This document shows positions 54,364 to 64,000 of a DNA stretch of 64,000 nt, one piece after another. The notes beneath the pieces were generated by a model, which worked only from the letters and a program-made list of their open reading frames with translations, ran no database searches and was not told where the DNA came from. Origin of the DNA: Kalmusia sp. IMI 367209. Lineage: Eukaryota > Ascomycota > Dothideomycetes > Pleosporales > Didymosphaeriaceae. Both the position numbers and the translations under genes were made by a program. The DNA lies in assembly GCA_027946365.1 (NCBI GenBank), contig JAPEUQ010000007.1, positions 682,001 through 746,000 on the forward strand, read 5' to 3'. The first letter of the stretch is position 1, and each line of letters starts with the position of its first letter.

Positions 54364-56636
54364 CTATAGATGCGGCACCTCCAAGCTCGCCAGCCCCAAG
54401 TTCACAATGCTGAACAGCCCCTCCCCCAGTATGAGACCACTAGCAAGCACAACGATCTGGGTCTCGCTTCGGCCTTTCCATCGTCTCCACCACAAACTTA
54501 TCAAGCCCCCAATAGTACGTGCGAGTGTGAATGAAGGCGTGTTGTACATGCCTGCAGATATTAGCTACTTTACGTTGAACGACAAGGCCACTCACCAATA
54601 GCAACCGCAATACCACCAGGTACAAAGTCAAGCCATTTCGCACTGAGACCCTGCCTCTTCCTGAACTGCCCATAAACCCTCACCATCGTCCCCACAGCAA
54701 AGATAGCCGCGGCTCCAGCGGCCCATTCATGAACCATGGGTGGTAGCCCCTTGCCTGTCACCAGTCTCGCGGTGAAGACCCACACGTATGCCGTGGGAAC
54801 TTCGAACAAGCCTCCTGGAATCATGCCCGCGTACACATGTGTATACAGTTTGTATACTAGCGCGGAAATTACTGCACCGACAGCGCTTCCGATCATCTGG
54901 CCCCAGAACTGTGCATTCGGTGCAGCGCCGAGCAGATGTCCACATTTGAGATCTTGTAGCAGGTCACCGGCTTGTAGTGCGGCCGATTCTGAGATGGCGC
55001 CTGCAAGAAGATTGATGATGACTGAATTCTTTGCGTTTGGTCCGGTAGTGGGTGTCACGAGGGCGAAGATCAACTGAGTGAGCTTTGAGATGCCAGAGAC
55101 TGGGTTGAGATCTGTTTCGCCTAGAGCACGAACGCCCATAATAGAGAGAAAGAGCGCGAGAACGAGAGCAAGAATGGTGAGACCAAATGGAATGAGGTTG
55201 GGAAATGAGACATGCACGCCGACTATGCAGGCAACGAGGGAAAGTATGAGACCGATGATTGTCGTGCGTTTTGAGATTTGATGTTCTGGCGGTGCGTCAG
55301 GCTCGTTGTCCTCTGAAAGATGTTGTTTAACAGCAGCTATAGGGTTTGCAGAGGTACCGTCGCCGAGCTGACTGTATGCAGTTTGGCGGGTGATATCGAG
55401 AGTTAGGAGTTGTCTCCATGTGTGCGTCTGGTAGACATCTTTAGCTGTGGGATAGTACAGCCTGCCGACGGCGAGTAGAGGTCGGAGAGCGAGCCATCCG
55501 AGGCTAACCAAGGAGTCTGCTAACATGATTGCGAGCGAAATCCATACGATCCATCCCTTAGACCCGTCTGTCCAGTCAGATACAGGACCTGGAGCCCAGC
55601 CTTTGTGTTTAGCCAAAGGCGACAGAATGCCCCAGCCAATGACAGCACCTAGGAGCATATGGAGGGTGGTCGCAGGGCCCATGATAATACCTTGTCCGAT
55701 ATAGGCTGGAGATGGATTCAATGTCCATAGCCACTTGTTCGCAAGTGCAAGCCCGAAAACTGGGACGTCGTGGAGTTGCGGGATGAAGTAGGTTACGATT
55801 GTGTAGACAGCTGAGCCGGCAAAGGAAATCAATAACAGTCGGATCCGACCCTTCCAGTCACCGTCATCTTCCGAATACTGTGGTTGTCTTTCTTCTTCGT
55901 TCTCTTCATTCGATGGCCGGAGTGCATATTCTCCCTCTGCGTTGGTCGACTGTAGAAGGCGTTGCTCCTCCTCTCCTGCGCTTTCTTCGACTCTAGGCTG
56001 TGTTACCATCCCTTTCGACTTTTCATCTCCGTGCAGTACTTGAATCATCAGAGCGGTCGCAGTCCCACTTGGAAACTTCAGCTTCTCCCGAATGATGACC
56101 TCTTTCCGCAAAGGCACGGCAAATACCACACCGAAGAAACATATTCCCAAAGACCAAATGACCAGTCTCCAGAGGCTGATATCAAGTGGTCCATTCTCTT
56201 CCTTTGTCAACAGAAAATTGAGAGCTGGAACAACTCCAACAAAACCACATCCCAGGGGCATCGTCCCAACCGCGCCAGCAACCGACTGGACAAGTACGTT
56301 CTCTACAGGCGTGAACGGAAGCTTAAGCATACGGGATACCGTTTTGAAGTATGCGAACCCAATCAATGCTGAAGGCATGGCCATGCCCGTAACCCAACCC
56401 GTCTGAAGTCCAAAATACATGTTACTAAAGCATATTGCAACTCCGATGGCGAGACCACAAAGGACCCCTCGAACTGTAAAATTTTGAGCTTGTGTAGCCC
56501 TTTCTGCCAGAAACCTTTGCTCTCCTGAGATCCGAGAGTTATCCCGTGAAGGCGATCCATCATCGGTATCGTGCAATTCGTGGTTTCTTTCGCTGGGATC
56601 AATCCGGCCCCCCGATAAGCCCCGGTCTGGAGCCAT
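54364..56636 (-). CDS. OPT-superfamily transporter (oligopeptide / metal-chelate type)
   Basis: Two exons, 56636-54596 and 54551-54364, with a 44-bp GTGAGT...CTGCAG intron, 742 residues. After a polar N-terminus of about 55 residues the protein alternates hydrophobic helices and short loops, 14 or more segments, as in the OPT family. Typical segments are VLCGLAIGVAICFSNMYFGL with QTGWVTGMAMPSALIGFAYF near the start, KFPSGTATALMIQVLHG, and the last exon ending LASGLILGEGLFSIVNLGL and LEVPHL. A hydrophilic loop of about 70 residues follows the fifth or sixth helix. It resembles the uncharacterised yeast YGL114W/YSL-like branch more than the peptide transporter Opt1. The substrate could be small peptides or metal chelates; membrane location is not decided by the sequence. 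Confidence 0.92.
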
Positions 56637-56930
56637 TTCTACTGTAGGGGTAGGAAATAATTAAGTGAATTGTTGCGATGGTGGTAGCTTTCACATGAGC
56701 ATCAACGTAAAGTCGTCTTTGGGTTGTTGGACAGTTGTAGACTAGATGACGCGATTCGCATCATCGTTTCGCCGAGGTAAGGCGCGATGTGGCTCACGTT
56801 CTCATTTGTCAGCCGCGACCCCTACGACCTTAACGTGCATCGTGAATCTGGGGAGCTCCCCTTAAGCCTATCACGCCGCCGCTCCTTCATCAGTGCTCCT
56901 CATAACGAATTACAGTCTACTGATACCAAC
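56637..56930. promoter_or_regulatory. Divergent promoter between OPT transporter and GPI8
   Basis: 294 bp between start codons. The GPI8 frame is open upstream to an ATG at 56787, but the signal peptide begins at 56931, so that start is preferred. Confidence 0.5.
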
Positions 56931-58154
56931 ATGAAGTTCTCCGCCGCCCTAGTGCCCCTTCTGCTGGCGCCGTTCGCTACCTCAGAGCACACGTCGAACT
57001 GGGCGGTGCTCGTTGGCACATCGCGTTTTTGGTTTAACTACCGACATCTCGCAAATGTCTTGTCATTATATCGTACCGTTAAGCGTCTCGGAATTCCCGA
57101 TTCGCAGATTATTCTCATGCTACCCGACGACATGGCTTGTAATCCACGCAATGCATTCCCAGGAACTGTATACAACAACGCCGACCGCGCGCTCGATCTG
57201 TACGGCGACAACATCGAAGTGGATTACAGGGGATACGAAGTCACTGTAGAGAACTTTATAAGACTCATGACGGACAGAGTCTCGGAAGACATGCCACGTT
57301 CCAAGCGCTTGATGACAGACGAGCGGAGCAATATCCTGGTGTATATGACGGGACACGGCGGGAACGAGTTTTTAAAGTTCCAAGACGCGGAGGAAATCTC
57401 AGCATATGATCTGGCCGACGCCTTCGGGCAGATGTGGGAGAAGAAGCGGTAAGTGTGGCTTAGGCGCGTTTTAGTTCATCAAAGCTGACCATCTTACAGC
57501 TACCATGAGATGCTTTTCATGATAGACACTTGCCAAGCGAACACCATGTACTCGAAGTTCTACTCTCCAAATATTCTCGCCACTGGGTCTTCCGAGATCG
57601 ACCAGTCCTCGTACTCGCATCACGCAGACAATGATGTAGGCGTTGCCGTCATCGATCGTTACACCTACTACAATCTCGAATTCCTAGAGGACAAGGTCCG
57701 TGAGCCGAGTTCGAAAGTCACTATGGGCGAGCTCTTTGACAGCTACGATCCCGTTCAAATGCACTCGGACCCCGGCATACGTTACGATTTATTCGAGGGT
57801 GGCGAAGCGGGTGCGAAGTCAAGACTGGTAATGGATTTCTTTGGGAATGTACAAAATGTAGAGATTGACGGGGGAAGCCAAAAGAACGAAACACAATGGC
57901 GGGAAGAGCTAGAAGCTATTGACAAGATGATCCTGGAGGCGAAGAGGAGGCACAATGAGTCTCTTCACGTGCGACCGCGGGCACAGCACGTCATGGAAGA
58001 GGTAGCAGCTACGTCGCAACAGCACGGCATAAAGAGGAAGGGGGCTGTGAAGGTCGATGCAGAGTCCGGATGGGCGAAACAGGTCGTGGGAGCCGCAGCC
58101 CTGCTGGGCTTTGCGGGGATCTGGGCAGTGGGTTCCTGGTTTGAATCGGGTTGA
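56931..58154 (+). CDS. GPI8: GPI-anchor transamidase catalytic subunit (C13 cysteine protease family)
   Basis: Cleaves the C-terminal signal of precursor proteins in the ER and joins them to the GPI anchor. Two exons, 56931-57448 and 57500-58154, with a 51-bp intron; 390 residues. Signal peptide about 1-18 ([16 protein letters not shown]). The family core follows: [49 protein letters not shown]. The catalytic dyad is His about 142 ([10 protein letters not shown]) and Cys about 184 ([12 protein letters not shown]). One C-terminal transmembrane helix is visible ([20 protein letters not shown]), as in yeast Gpi8. An in-frame ATG 144 bp upstream would put 48 residues before the signal peptide and is unlikely. 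The protein should act with Gaa1, Gpi16, Gpi17 and Gab1, none of which is in this window. Confidence 0.97.
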
Positions 58155-58906
58155 AACTTCGAGAACGCTTCGATGAATAATTCCGTATGCAGCGTATAAA
58201 GATACCCCTTAGTTATTAACGATTACATCTCTCTTTCTCTGGACCATCCGAACAAGCGCGATCTCGGTCAACTGAGATGACAGGAGCTTGCGCAATTAAA
58301 GACAGCAAGCGTGCCCAGCGTTTACCCAAGCGTGTGGGCACCAAGTCCGGCTCCCGTTATCTTTGGGGCGGGTCCACGCGGCTGGCAACAGAGCGCGAGC
58401 TACTCCACACCACCGATATTAAAATTCCTGGAGCGAAGTCGTTTGGAGATGGTTTAAGCCCGCTTGATGCCACGACTGAATTGGCGGAGGATCGACGGCA
58501 GGGTTGTTCGTTTTGGCTGACCGTTTCGAGCATTCTCATTGGTGAACGGATTCTGCTCGTTTCAGTGGCACGTTTCAATGCCTCTGATGTTTGTGGCTGG
58601 CGAAGGAACGGGAAGGCAGTCGGTCTTCGTCATTGGCGTTGTTTCCGCTACGATTGTTCGTACTGGTTGCAAAGCCAAGGCTCTCTATGCTGCGGCTAAG
58701 GGAAATTGACATCCATCATCGGACGTCTGGCGGAGCCTGTAACACGCTTGGGATTGCCTTATCGTCAGGCGCATTCGCGGAATCGCTATAAGGATGGAGG
58801 GAGAACATCGAAGAAGAGGTACCTACGCGGGCTGGTTGCAGTTGAACTCACCACATACACTCTTTTTTTCTTTTCTCACCCCATACATTCTTTACATCTG
58901 CCCAGG
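58155..58906. promoter_or_regulatory. Intergenic region, cellobiose dehydrogenase promoter
   Basis: About 750 bp between GPI8 and the dehydrogenase gene on the same strand. The frame of the dehydrogenase is open upstream to 58706, but no signal peptide precedes the ATG at 58907. A T-rich run (58860-58875) and a CT-rich stretch just before the start look like a core promoter or leader. A 140-codon open frame at 58277-58699 was not called. Confidence 0.45.
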
Positions 58907-61624
58907 ATGGCAGTTCGTCACTTTCTCTCGTCTCTCCTTCTTGCAGCGAGCTTGGCTGGCACCCAGGCTCAGCTCACAACTTCATACACGGATGAAGCTA
59001 CGGGCATCACCTTTCAGCAGAAATCCGTCGCAAATTACTCCTTTGGTATTGCACTACCCGAGAACCCGACCACAGACTTCATCGGTCAGCTCTCTGCAAA
59101 CACACTGACAGGATGGGCTGGTGCATCGTTCACTGGGTCCATGTTGAACGCCATGTTGCTCGTGGCTTGGCCTAACGGAGATGAGATTGTTTCGTCTCTG
59201 CGCGTAGCAACCAACTATGCTCTTCCCAAAGTCATCGATGGCCCGACTCTCCAGACTATCGCTTCCAGCACCAACGAGACTGGCTTTAGTTACACTTTCC
59301 TCTGCAAGAACTGCATTACAACGGACACAACTATCAACTCCCTTAACGTCACAGCTGAGACTAGTGTCTTCGGTTGGGCCATTGCTACCACGACCGGCCC
59401 ATCCACCCCGTCAAGCCCTGGTTCGTCTATCCAGCAGCATGACACTTTCGGCCTCTATGGTGTCGACATCGCCAATGCGAAGTCTGCCGATTTCGCATCG
59501 TGGGCTGCTCTGGCTGGCAACGCTACAACGCCCGTCACCCCTGGCAATGGAACTCTGCCTACCAACGGCACCACACCATACAATGGCACCGTCACCACTT
59601 CCAACTCTACCTATGACTATATCGTAGTTGGTGGCGGCGCTGCTGGTATCGTCACTGCCCAAAGGCTCGTCGAGACTGGCAAGTCTGTGCTCTTGCTCGA
59701 GCGTGGTGGTCCTTCTTACTACTCCACCGGTGGTGACCTGACCGTTCCTTGGAACGACACCGCAACTGTCTACGAGGTCCCCGGCATGTTCCTATATCTG
59801 TCTGCCTACCCTGGCAACAAGGGTTACTGCTCTGATACTGCTGGTATGGCTGGATGCATCCTTGGTGGAGGTACTACCGTCAACGGTATGGCCTTCATTA
59901 AGCCCCCAAGCTTCGACTTCGAGAACTGGCCCGCTGGCTGGAAGTGGACTGATGGCGTCGATGAGGCGGCTGCGCGTCTTTACGAGCGTAACCCTGGTAC
60001 TATCCAGCCTTCGTCCGACAACAAGTACTATGACAACGGAGTCTACGAGGTCCTGTCCAAGTGGTTCGCTGGTGCTGGCTGGAAGGAAGTGTCGACCAAC
60101 GATGAGCCCGATGAGAAGTTCCAGATCTACGGACGACCTGCGATGAACATCGCTGACGGCAGGCGTGCGGGCCCAGTCAGGGCTTACTTGCCTCTCGCCA
60201 TGGCCGAGAGCAACTTCAAGCTTCAACTCCACACCAAGGTCCTCCGTGCCATCCGTACCAATTCTACCATTACTGGTGTCGAGACCGAGGACTCTACTGG
60301 TGGGCGCATCATCTACAACGTCAACGCTGGTGGAAAGGTCATCCTGGCCGCTGGCTCCATGTCTTCCCCTCGTATCCTCTTCAACTCCGGCATCGGTCCC
60401 GCGGACCAGATTGAAGTCGCTCAGAAGCAGACCACCTCCATCACCCTCCCTCCCAAGGAGGCATGGATCAATTCTCCCGTCGGCTTCGTCCGCGACCACT
60501 CCATCATTCAACTCTCCTTCAACGTCACAAACGGCATGACCATCCTCCCGTCATCCGCATACACCGATCCCAGCCAGACAAATATTGACCTCTTCGCAAA
60601 GGCCGCCGGTCCTCTTGTCGGCAACCAACAGATGCGCCTTAACTCGTTCACTACCGTTACCACCTCCGATGGTCACAAGCTCGTCGTGCAGACGCACTGC
60701 TTTTCTACCACTAACAACACCATCGACATGCTTTTCCTCCTCACGCACGGCACTACGTCGACTGGTCGCCTCACCATGACCACAGAAGGCAACACCGAGT
60801 TCAGCGAGAGCCCGTATCTCCAGACCGACACCGATAAGGAGGCCATAGCCATGGCCATCGACGAGATGCTCGCCGTGTCCCGCCGCGCGAACAGTACACT
60901 GTCCTACGCCGGCCCCGTCAACGACACGGGCGCTCTCATTGTTGCGCGCACGACGCCCTCGCCTGGAACGCATATGACTGGAACTACAATCATCGGCACG
61001 GACGACGGGACCAAGAACGGCACCGCCGTCGTGGATACCAACTGCAAGGTGTACGGCACGGACAACCTCTTCGTTGTAGATGCGGGTATGCACGCGGATC
61101 TGCCGTCGGGCAACACGCACGTCATCGTCATGGTCGCAGCCGAGCATGCCGTCAAGAAGATCATCGCCTTGGATGGCGGAGCCGGCAACGGCACCATACC
61201 CACCGAGCCCGCCGCCACGAGCGTTGCCGCCCCGGCACCCACCATCGGAGCAGGAAGCGGATACGACACGGGCGCGGCCTCGTCTTCTGGCGTGCTCATC
61301 GCCTCGCCCAGCGTGAGCGCCACCGCTGCAGACATCTCGACTTCGCTCGTCATCGCGACTCCCGCGCCGTCTGCGAGCGCAGCGCCCGCCAACCCTGGCT
61401 CCGGCTACGAAGCCAACCCGGGCAATGGGAGCGGCAACGGGAACGGCACCCAGCCCTCTTCGTCTCAGCCCATTGCGACTGCCGCCCCGGACGCAGGCAA
61501 TGGGTACGAAGTCCCCTCCGCCAGCGCCGTGGCTGCCACGCCTTCTGAGACGGCGTCTACAGAGAAGAAGTGGACGCTGAGTGAGTTCATCTCGTGGCTT
61601 CAGGAGGAGAGCGATAGCGCTTAG
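58907..61624 (+). CDS. Secreted cellobiose dehydrogenase (AA8 cytochrome + AA3 flavodehydrogenase)
   Basis: Oxidises cellobiose and passes electrons through its haem domain to lytic polysaccharide monooxygenases outside the cell. Single exon, 905 residues. Signal peptide 1-21 (MAVRHFLSSLLLAASLAGTQA). Cytochrome domain about 22-205: candidate axial ligands are Met about 79 or 83 (GSMLNAMLLVAWPNG) and His about 178 (IQQHDTFGLYG). After a Thr/Asn/Gly linker the flavin domain begins at about 236 with YDYIVVGGGAAGIVTAQRLV and LLLERGG. Catalytic residues are His about 689 (SPGTHMTGT) and Asn about 736 (PSGNTHVIV). No C-terminal cellulose-binding module is present; instead, from about residue 765, an Ala/Ser/Pro/Gly-rich tail with repeated GSGYD, GSGYE and GNGYE motifs ends in a short amphipathic segment KKWTLSEFISWLQEE. 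Many N-glycosylation sequons. Expected to be carbon-regulated. Confidence 0.95.
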   Translation: MAVRHFLSSLLLAASLAGTQAQLTTSYTDEATGITFQQKSVANYSFGIALPENPTTDFIGQLSANTLTGWAGASFTGSMLNAMLLVAWPNGDEIVSSLRVATNYALPKVIDGPTLQTIASSTNETGFSYTFLCKNCITTDTTINSLNVTAETSVFGWAIATTTGPSTPSSPGSSIQQHDTFGLYGVDIANAKSADFASWAALAGNATTPVTPGNGTLPTNGTTPYNGTVTTSNSTYDYIVVGGGAAGIVTAQRLVETGKSVLLLERGGPSYYSTGGDLTVPWNDTATVYEVPGMFLYLSAYPGNKGYCSDTAGMAGCILGGGTTVNGMAFIKPPSFDFENWPAGWKWTDGVDEAAARLYERNPGTIQPSSDNKYYDNGVYEVLSKWFAGAGWKEVSTNDEPDEKFQIYGRPAMNIADGRRAGPVRAYLPLAMAESNFKLQLHTKVLRAIRTNSTITGVETEDSTGGRIIYNVNAGGKVILAAGSMSSPRILFNSGIGPADQIEVAQKQTTSITLPPKEAWINSPVGFVRDHSIIQLSFNVTNGMTILPSSAYTDPSQTNIDLFAKAAGPLVGNQQMRLNSFTTVTTSDGHKLVVQTHCFSTTNNTIDMLFLLTHGTTSTGRLTMTTEGNTEFSESPYLQTDTDKEAIAMAIDEMLAVSRRANSTLSYAGPVNDTGALIVARTTPSPGTHMTGTTIIGTDDGTKNGTAVVDTNCKVYGTDNLFVVDAGMHADLPSGNTHVIVMVAAEHAVKKIIALDGGAGNGTIPTEPAATSVAAPAPTIGAGSGYDTGAASSSGVLIASPSVSATAADISTSLVIATPAPSASAAPANPGSGYEANPGNGSGNGNGTQPSSSQPIATAAPDAGNGYEVPSASAVAATPSETASTEKKWTLSEFISWLQEESDSA

Positions 61625-62125
61625 AAAGTGCCTCTCCGACGATCTTTTGATTCTTGTATCTATACCTTTTTTCTGGTCCTTCTCTTCTTCTTCACTTTGG
61701 ACTTGTCCATCTGCATTGGGGGTTTAGCGTGGGCTGGGTGCATGCGAGGTACTGGTGTACCTCTGAGTCTTACGTTTTCGAGTATATACCTTTGTTGCCT
61801 CGCTGGCAGACATGTTGTGTATGAATTGATAGATTTACACGGCGAATGAAACATCTCTCTATGTGCGTTGAGTCTTCCTCAATGGCGTGAGAGAACGTTG
61901 CGTGTTCACCCCTTTTCTCACTTACGATCCTCAGTCATTCGTATCATGGCCATGATGCAGGGGCTGGAACAGTGAGCTGCAAGACATGATGTTGGACTTT
62001 CTCTGTGAATTTATAACGATAGTATATATACCTTATATATACTATACAATCTCATTCATACCTACTTTTCTCACAGCTCTTCCTTGCTCTACTCTCTATC
62101 GCTTAGTCGATAATTTCAGTCCATC
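61625..62125. other. Intergenic region between convergent genes
   Basis: About 500 bp, T-rich, with a TATATA-rich block at 62019-62046. No gene is supported. It is likely the 3' UTRs of both neighbours. Confidence 0.5.
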
Positions 62126-64000
62126 TCAATTAAACAAGTGCCTCTCATACCGTCCCATACGGGGTGGTGTCTCATTCATCACATCCGCTCTTCCCTCTTC
62201 CGCATATCTATAGTTCATTCCCACATTCTCAACCCTCATTTCCTCCTCATCTCTCCCTTCAGAATTTTCCTGTTCGTGTAGTAACATCCGCCTAGACATC
62301 GCCAGCCTTGCAGTCTGCGCCCTGCGACTCGTCACCCCGTTCGCGCTATCCAACGTCATTGACGTGGACGGCAGACCCCGCTCAGACTGGCGGCTGAATG
62401 GCAGGGGAGCAGGCATGGGAGTGACTGCGCGCCTTGGGGGCTGACGCTGGGGTGGATCAGATGGGAAGTCTTGGCGTGAGGTGTAGCGCGGTGGAATCCG
62501 TGGACCGTGGATGGAGTTGAGAGGGTTTGGAACAGCGAGGCGAGCGTTATTCTGGACCGGGGTGAGATTGTCAGAGCCGGAAGGGTCGTCATCGGATGAG
62601 TGAAGAAGGGGGTGAGGGGAGTGCATGTGCGGGCGGTTGGACATGTCTCGCGGTCTGGGCACTTGCGGCATGCTGAAGCGTGCAGGAACGGGAGATACGG
62701 AGAGCTCACCACCTCTCATGGCGGCGCCTGAGCCTGAATGGGTCGCTCGTGTGGCTTGGCTTGCCCTCTGTCCTGGGCCTCGGGTGGTGCGTCTAGGACG
62801 GCCTTCTTGAGTAGATTGGCCTACAGGCACGTTCTCGCTTGAGCGTTGTCCGGCCCTGGCATTTGGCACTGCCCTACGCATACCCTGGGGAACTCTTCCA
62901 TGTATAGAGGGCTGTTCCTGCTGTGGATGTGTATGTGGTAGGAGTGGGATAGGATGATGTGTCCACTGGCGAGCTTGTGCGCTCAAGTGACTGAGGGCGC
63001 TATTACCGGAGTCGTGCCGTAAGCTTCCAGAACCCGATGACCTCCTTTGGCGATCAAGTAAATCTTCCGAATTCCTCGCATGGTGATGTGACCTAGATTC
63101 TGCGGCTCGGCTCGGCTGTGAAGCATTCTGCATCCTTGTTGAAATCCGATGGAAATAGGCACTTGCACGCTCCTGAATGAGCTCCAAGGGCGAAGAAAGA
63201 TCGCGGTGGATGGCTCTTGTGGCACCCTGATCCCCACCAACGAAGTCGGCATCACTGAGCAGACCAACAGAGGGCACTAGAGAATGCTGGGTACTTGGCA
63301 TACGCGTGTACGGCCTCGCAGGGAGCGGTGAGAAGCCATGCTGAATCAGAGCAGTGAGATCAGGTGAAGAAAGGCTTGGAGCTCGAGAAGGTGTAGGTGG
63401 TCGTAGAGATGCTCCGTTGGCTGCCCGATTTTGAGGTAGACGAATTGAATAATAGGCTCCGCGGCTGATCTGGCGAGAGGGCGCAGCACCGTCGTATTGC
63501 GATTTTTCAAGGGAATCTTTGTGAGAATAATTACTACTAGAGTATCGAGAGTCAGGAAGCTCATATAAAGAATATGGCTGGCTGATAGTTGATGCTTCAC
63601 TGTGTTCACCCGATACAGATCTCAAAGTCATTCGATAGCCCATGGCATCTGGACCAAAGGGTGACCAGTAGCGATCGTTCAAGGATTCCGCACCAGTTTG
63701 AACACCCTCTTCATCTTGATTGAATGGAGGTCCAGGTTCTGAAGTGTTCCAAAAGACATCCTCTATCGACGAGCTGGAAAGACCCGGACGTTGCAGCTGA
63801 CGCTGATATGACGGCTCGCTGCTTGAGGACACGGTCCGACTACGTCTGTATGGCTGCGTCCGAATGCGTGGTTCGGTCCGTGGAGCGCGTTCTACGAACC
63901 TGTACCTCTGGTGAGAGTCCCAGTACCCTTGAATGAATCGTGGTACCGAAGGATCTCCTGTCACAGCTCGTGGGCTCCTAGGCGTGCATGGAGGGTTGTT
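62126..64000 (-). CDS. Ser/Arg/Pro-rich protein, truncated at the window edge
   Basis: The frame is open from the stop at 62126 to the right edge, at least 624 residues, so the N-terminus lies outside. Only GTG or internal ATG codons are present near the edge and no start can be fixed. The protein is rich in Ser, Arg, Pro, Gln and His with short ordered islands (QGYWDSHQRYRFVERAPR, SLNDRYWSPFGPDAMGYRMT, SSPLELIQERASAYFHRIST). The C-terminal 60 residues look conserved (TARLAMSRRMLLHEQE, MNYRYAEEGRADVMNETPPR, MGRYERHLFN). No domain was recognised. Confidence 0.75.
   Translation of the reverse strand, partial: NNPPCTPRSPRAVTGDPSVPRFIQGYWDSHQRYRFVERAPRTEPRIRTQPYRRSRTVSSSSEPSYQRQLQRPGLSSSSIEDVFWNTSEPGPPFNQDEEGVQTGAESLNDRYWSPFGPDAMGYRMTLRSVSGEHSEASTISQPYSLYELPDSRYSSSNYSHKDSLEKSQYDGAAPSRQISRGAYYSIRLPQNRAANGASLRPPTPSRAPSLSSPDLTALIQHGFSPLPARPYTRMPSTQHSLVPSVGLLSDADFVGGDQGATRAIHRDLSSPLELIQERASAYFHRISTRMQNASQPSRAAESRSHHHARNSEDLLDRQRRSSGSGSLRHDSGNSALSHLSAQARQWTHHPIPLLPHTHPQQEQPSIHGRVPQGMRRAVPNARAGQRSSENVPVGQSTQEGRPRRTTRGPGQRASQATRATHSGSGAAMRGGELSVSPVPARFSMPQVPRPRDMSNRPHMHSPHPLLHSSDDDPSGSDNLTPVQNNARLAVPNPLNSIHGPRIPPRYTSRQDFPSDPPQRQPPRRAVTPMPAPLPFSRQSERGLPSTSMTLDSANGVTSRRAQTARLAMSRRMLLHEQENSEGRDEEEMRVENVGMNYRYAEEGRADVMNETPPRMGRYERHLFN

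Noticed and set aside
56787..56930. Upstream in-frame start for GPI8
   Set aside because: It would place 48 polar residues before the signal peptide; the ATG at 56931 starts the signal peptide directly.
58277..58699. 140-codon open frame upstream of the cellobiose dehydrogenase gene
   Set aside because: No recognisable content and located in the expected promoter region.

Overview
This window looks like nuclear DNA of a filamentous ascomycete (Pezizomycotina, perhaps a dothideomycete). The genes are densely packed, on both strands, and broken by short GT-AG introns of about 40-140 bp with CTAAC/CTGAC-like branch sites. The gene set is fungal: a PSP1-family protein, a GPI8 transamidase, a SidF/SidL-type siderophore acyltransferase, a cellobiose dehydrogenase and a MARVEL membrane protein. 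No transposon, CRISPR array, tRNA, rRNA or prokaryotic operon was seen. All splice models come from reading frame, GT-AG signals and family knowledge; no transcript data were available.

Layout. 1-20 kb: a large protein with two KIX-like/KOW-like modules and a hydrophobic C-terminal block (+), a type II glycosyltransferase-like protein (-), a J-domain protein (-), ribosomal protein eL15 with two microexons (-), a coiled-coil protein (-) and PSP1 with an intron-rich leader (-). 20-28 kb: about 7 kb in which no gene can be supported, apart from one possible unlisted exon near 27.1-27.4 kb. 28-41 kb: a MARVEL protein (+), a long low-complexity protein with a Met-rich tail (-), a TFIP11/Ntr1-like G-patch splicing factor (+), a single-pass membrane protein (+) and a siderophore acyltransferase (-) divergent from mitochondrial MnSOD (+). 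42-50 kb: a large basic/acidic low-complexity protein (-), the small mitoribosomal protein Mrp10 (+), a Cys-rich type I membrane protein (+), and a gene-sparse stretch. 50-64 kb: INCENP (+), an OPT-family transporter (-), GPI8 (+), cellobiose dehydrogenase (+) and a Ser/Arg/Pro-rich protein running off the right edge (-).

Most of these are housekeeping genes working in separate processes: translation (eL15, Mrp10), splicing (TFIP11), chromosome segregation (INCENP) and GPI anchoring (GPI8). The one functional pairing the layout suggests is the head-to-head siderophore acyltransferase and MnSOD, whose shared promoter carries GATA-type sites.

The most striking observation is that four genes (eL15, the 29.6-32.8 kb gene, the 37-38 kb membrane protein and the siderophore acyltransferase) each need a one-base correction to read through to a sensible C-terminus. 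Three of the four sites are runs of C/G. Consensus sequencing errors are the simplest explanation, but the eL15 case alone would be remarkable if real.
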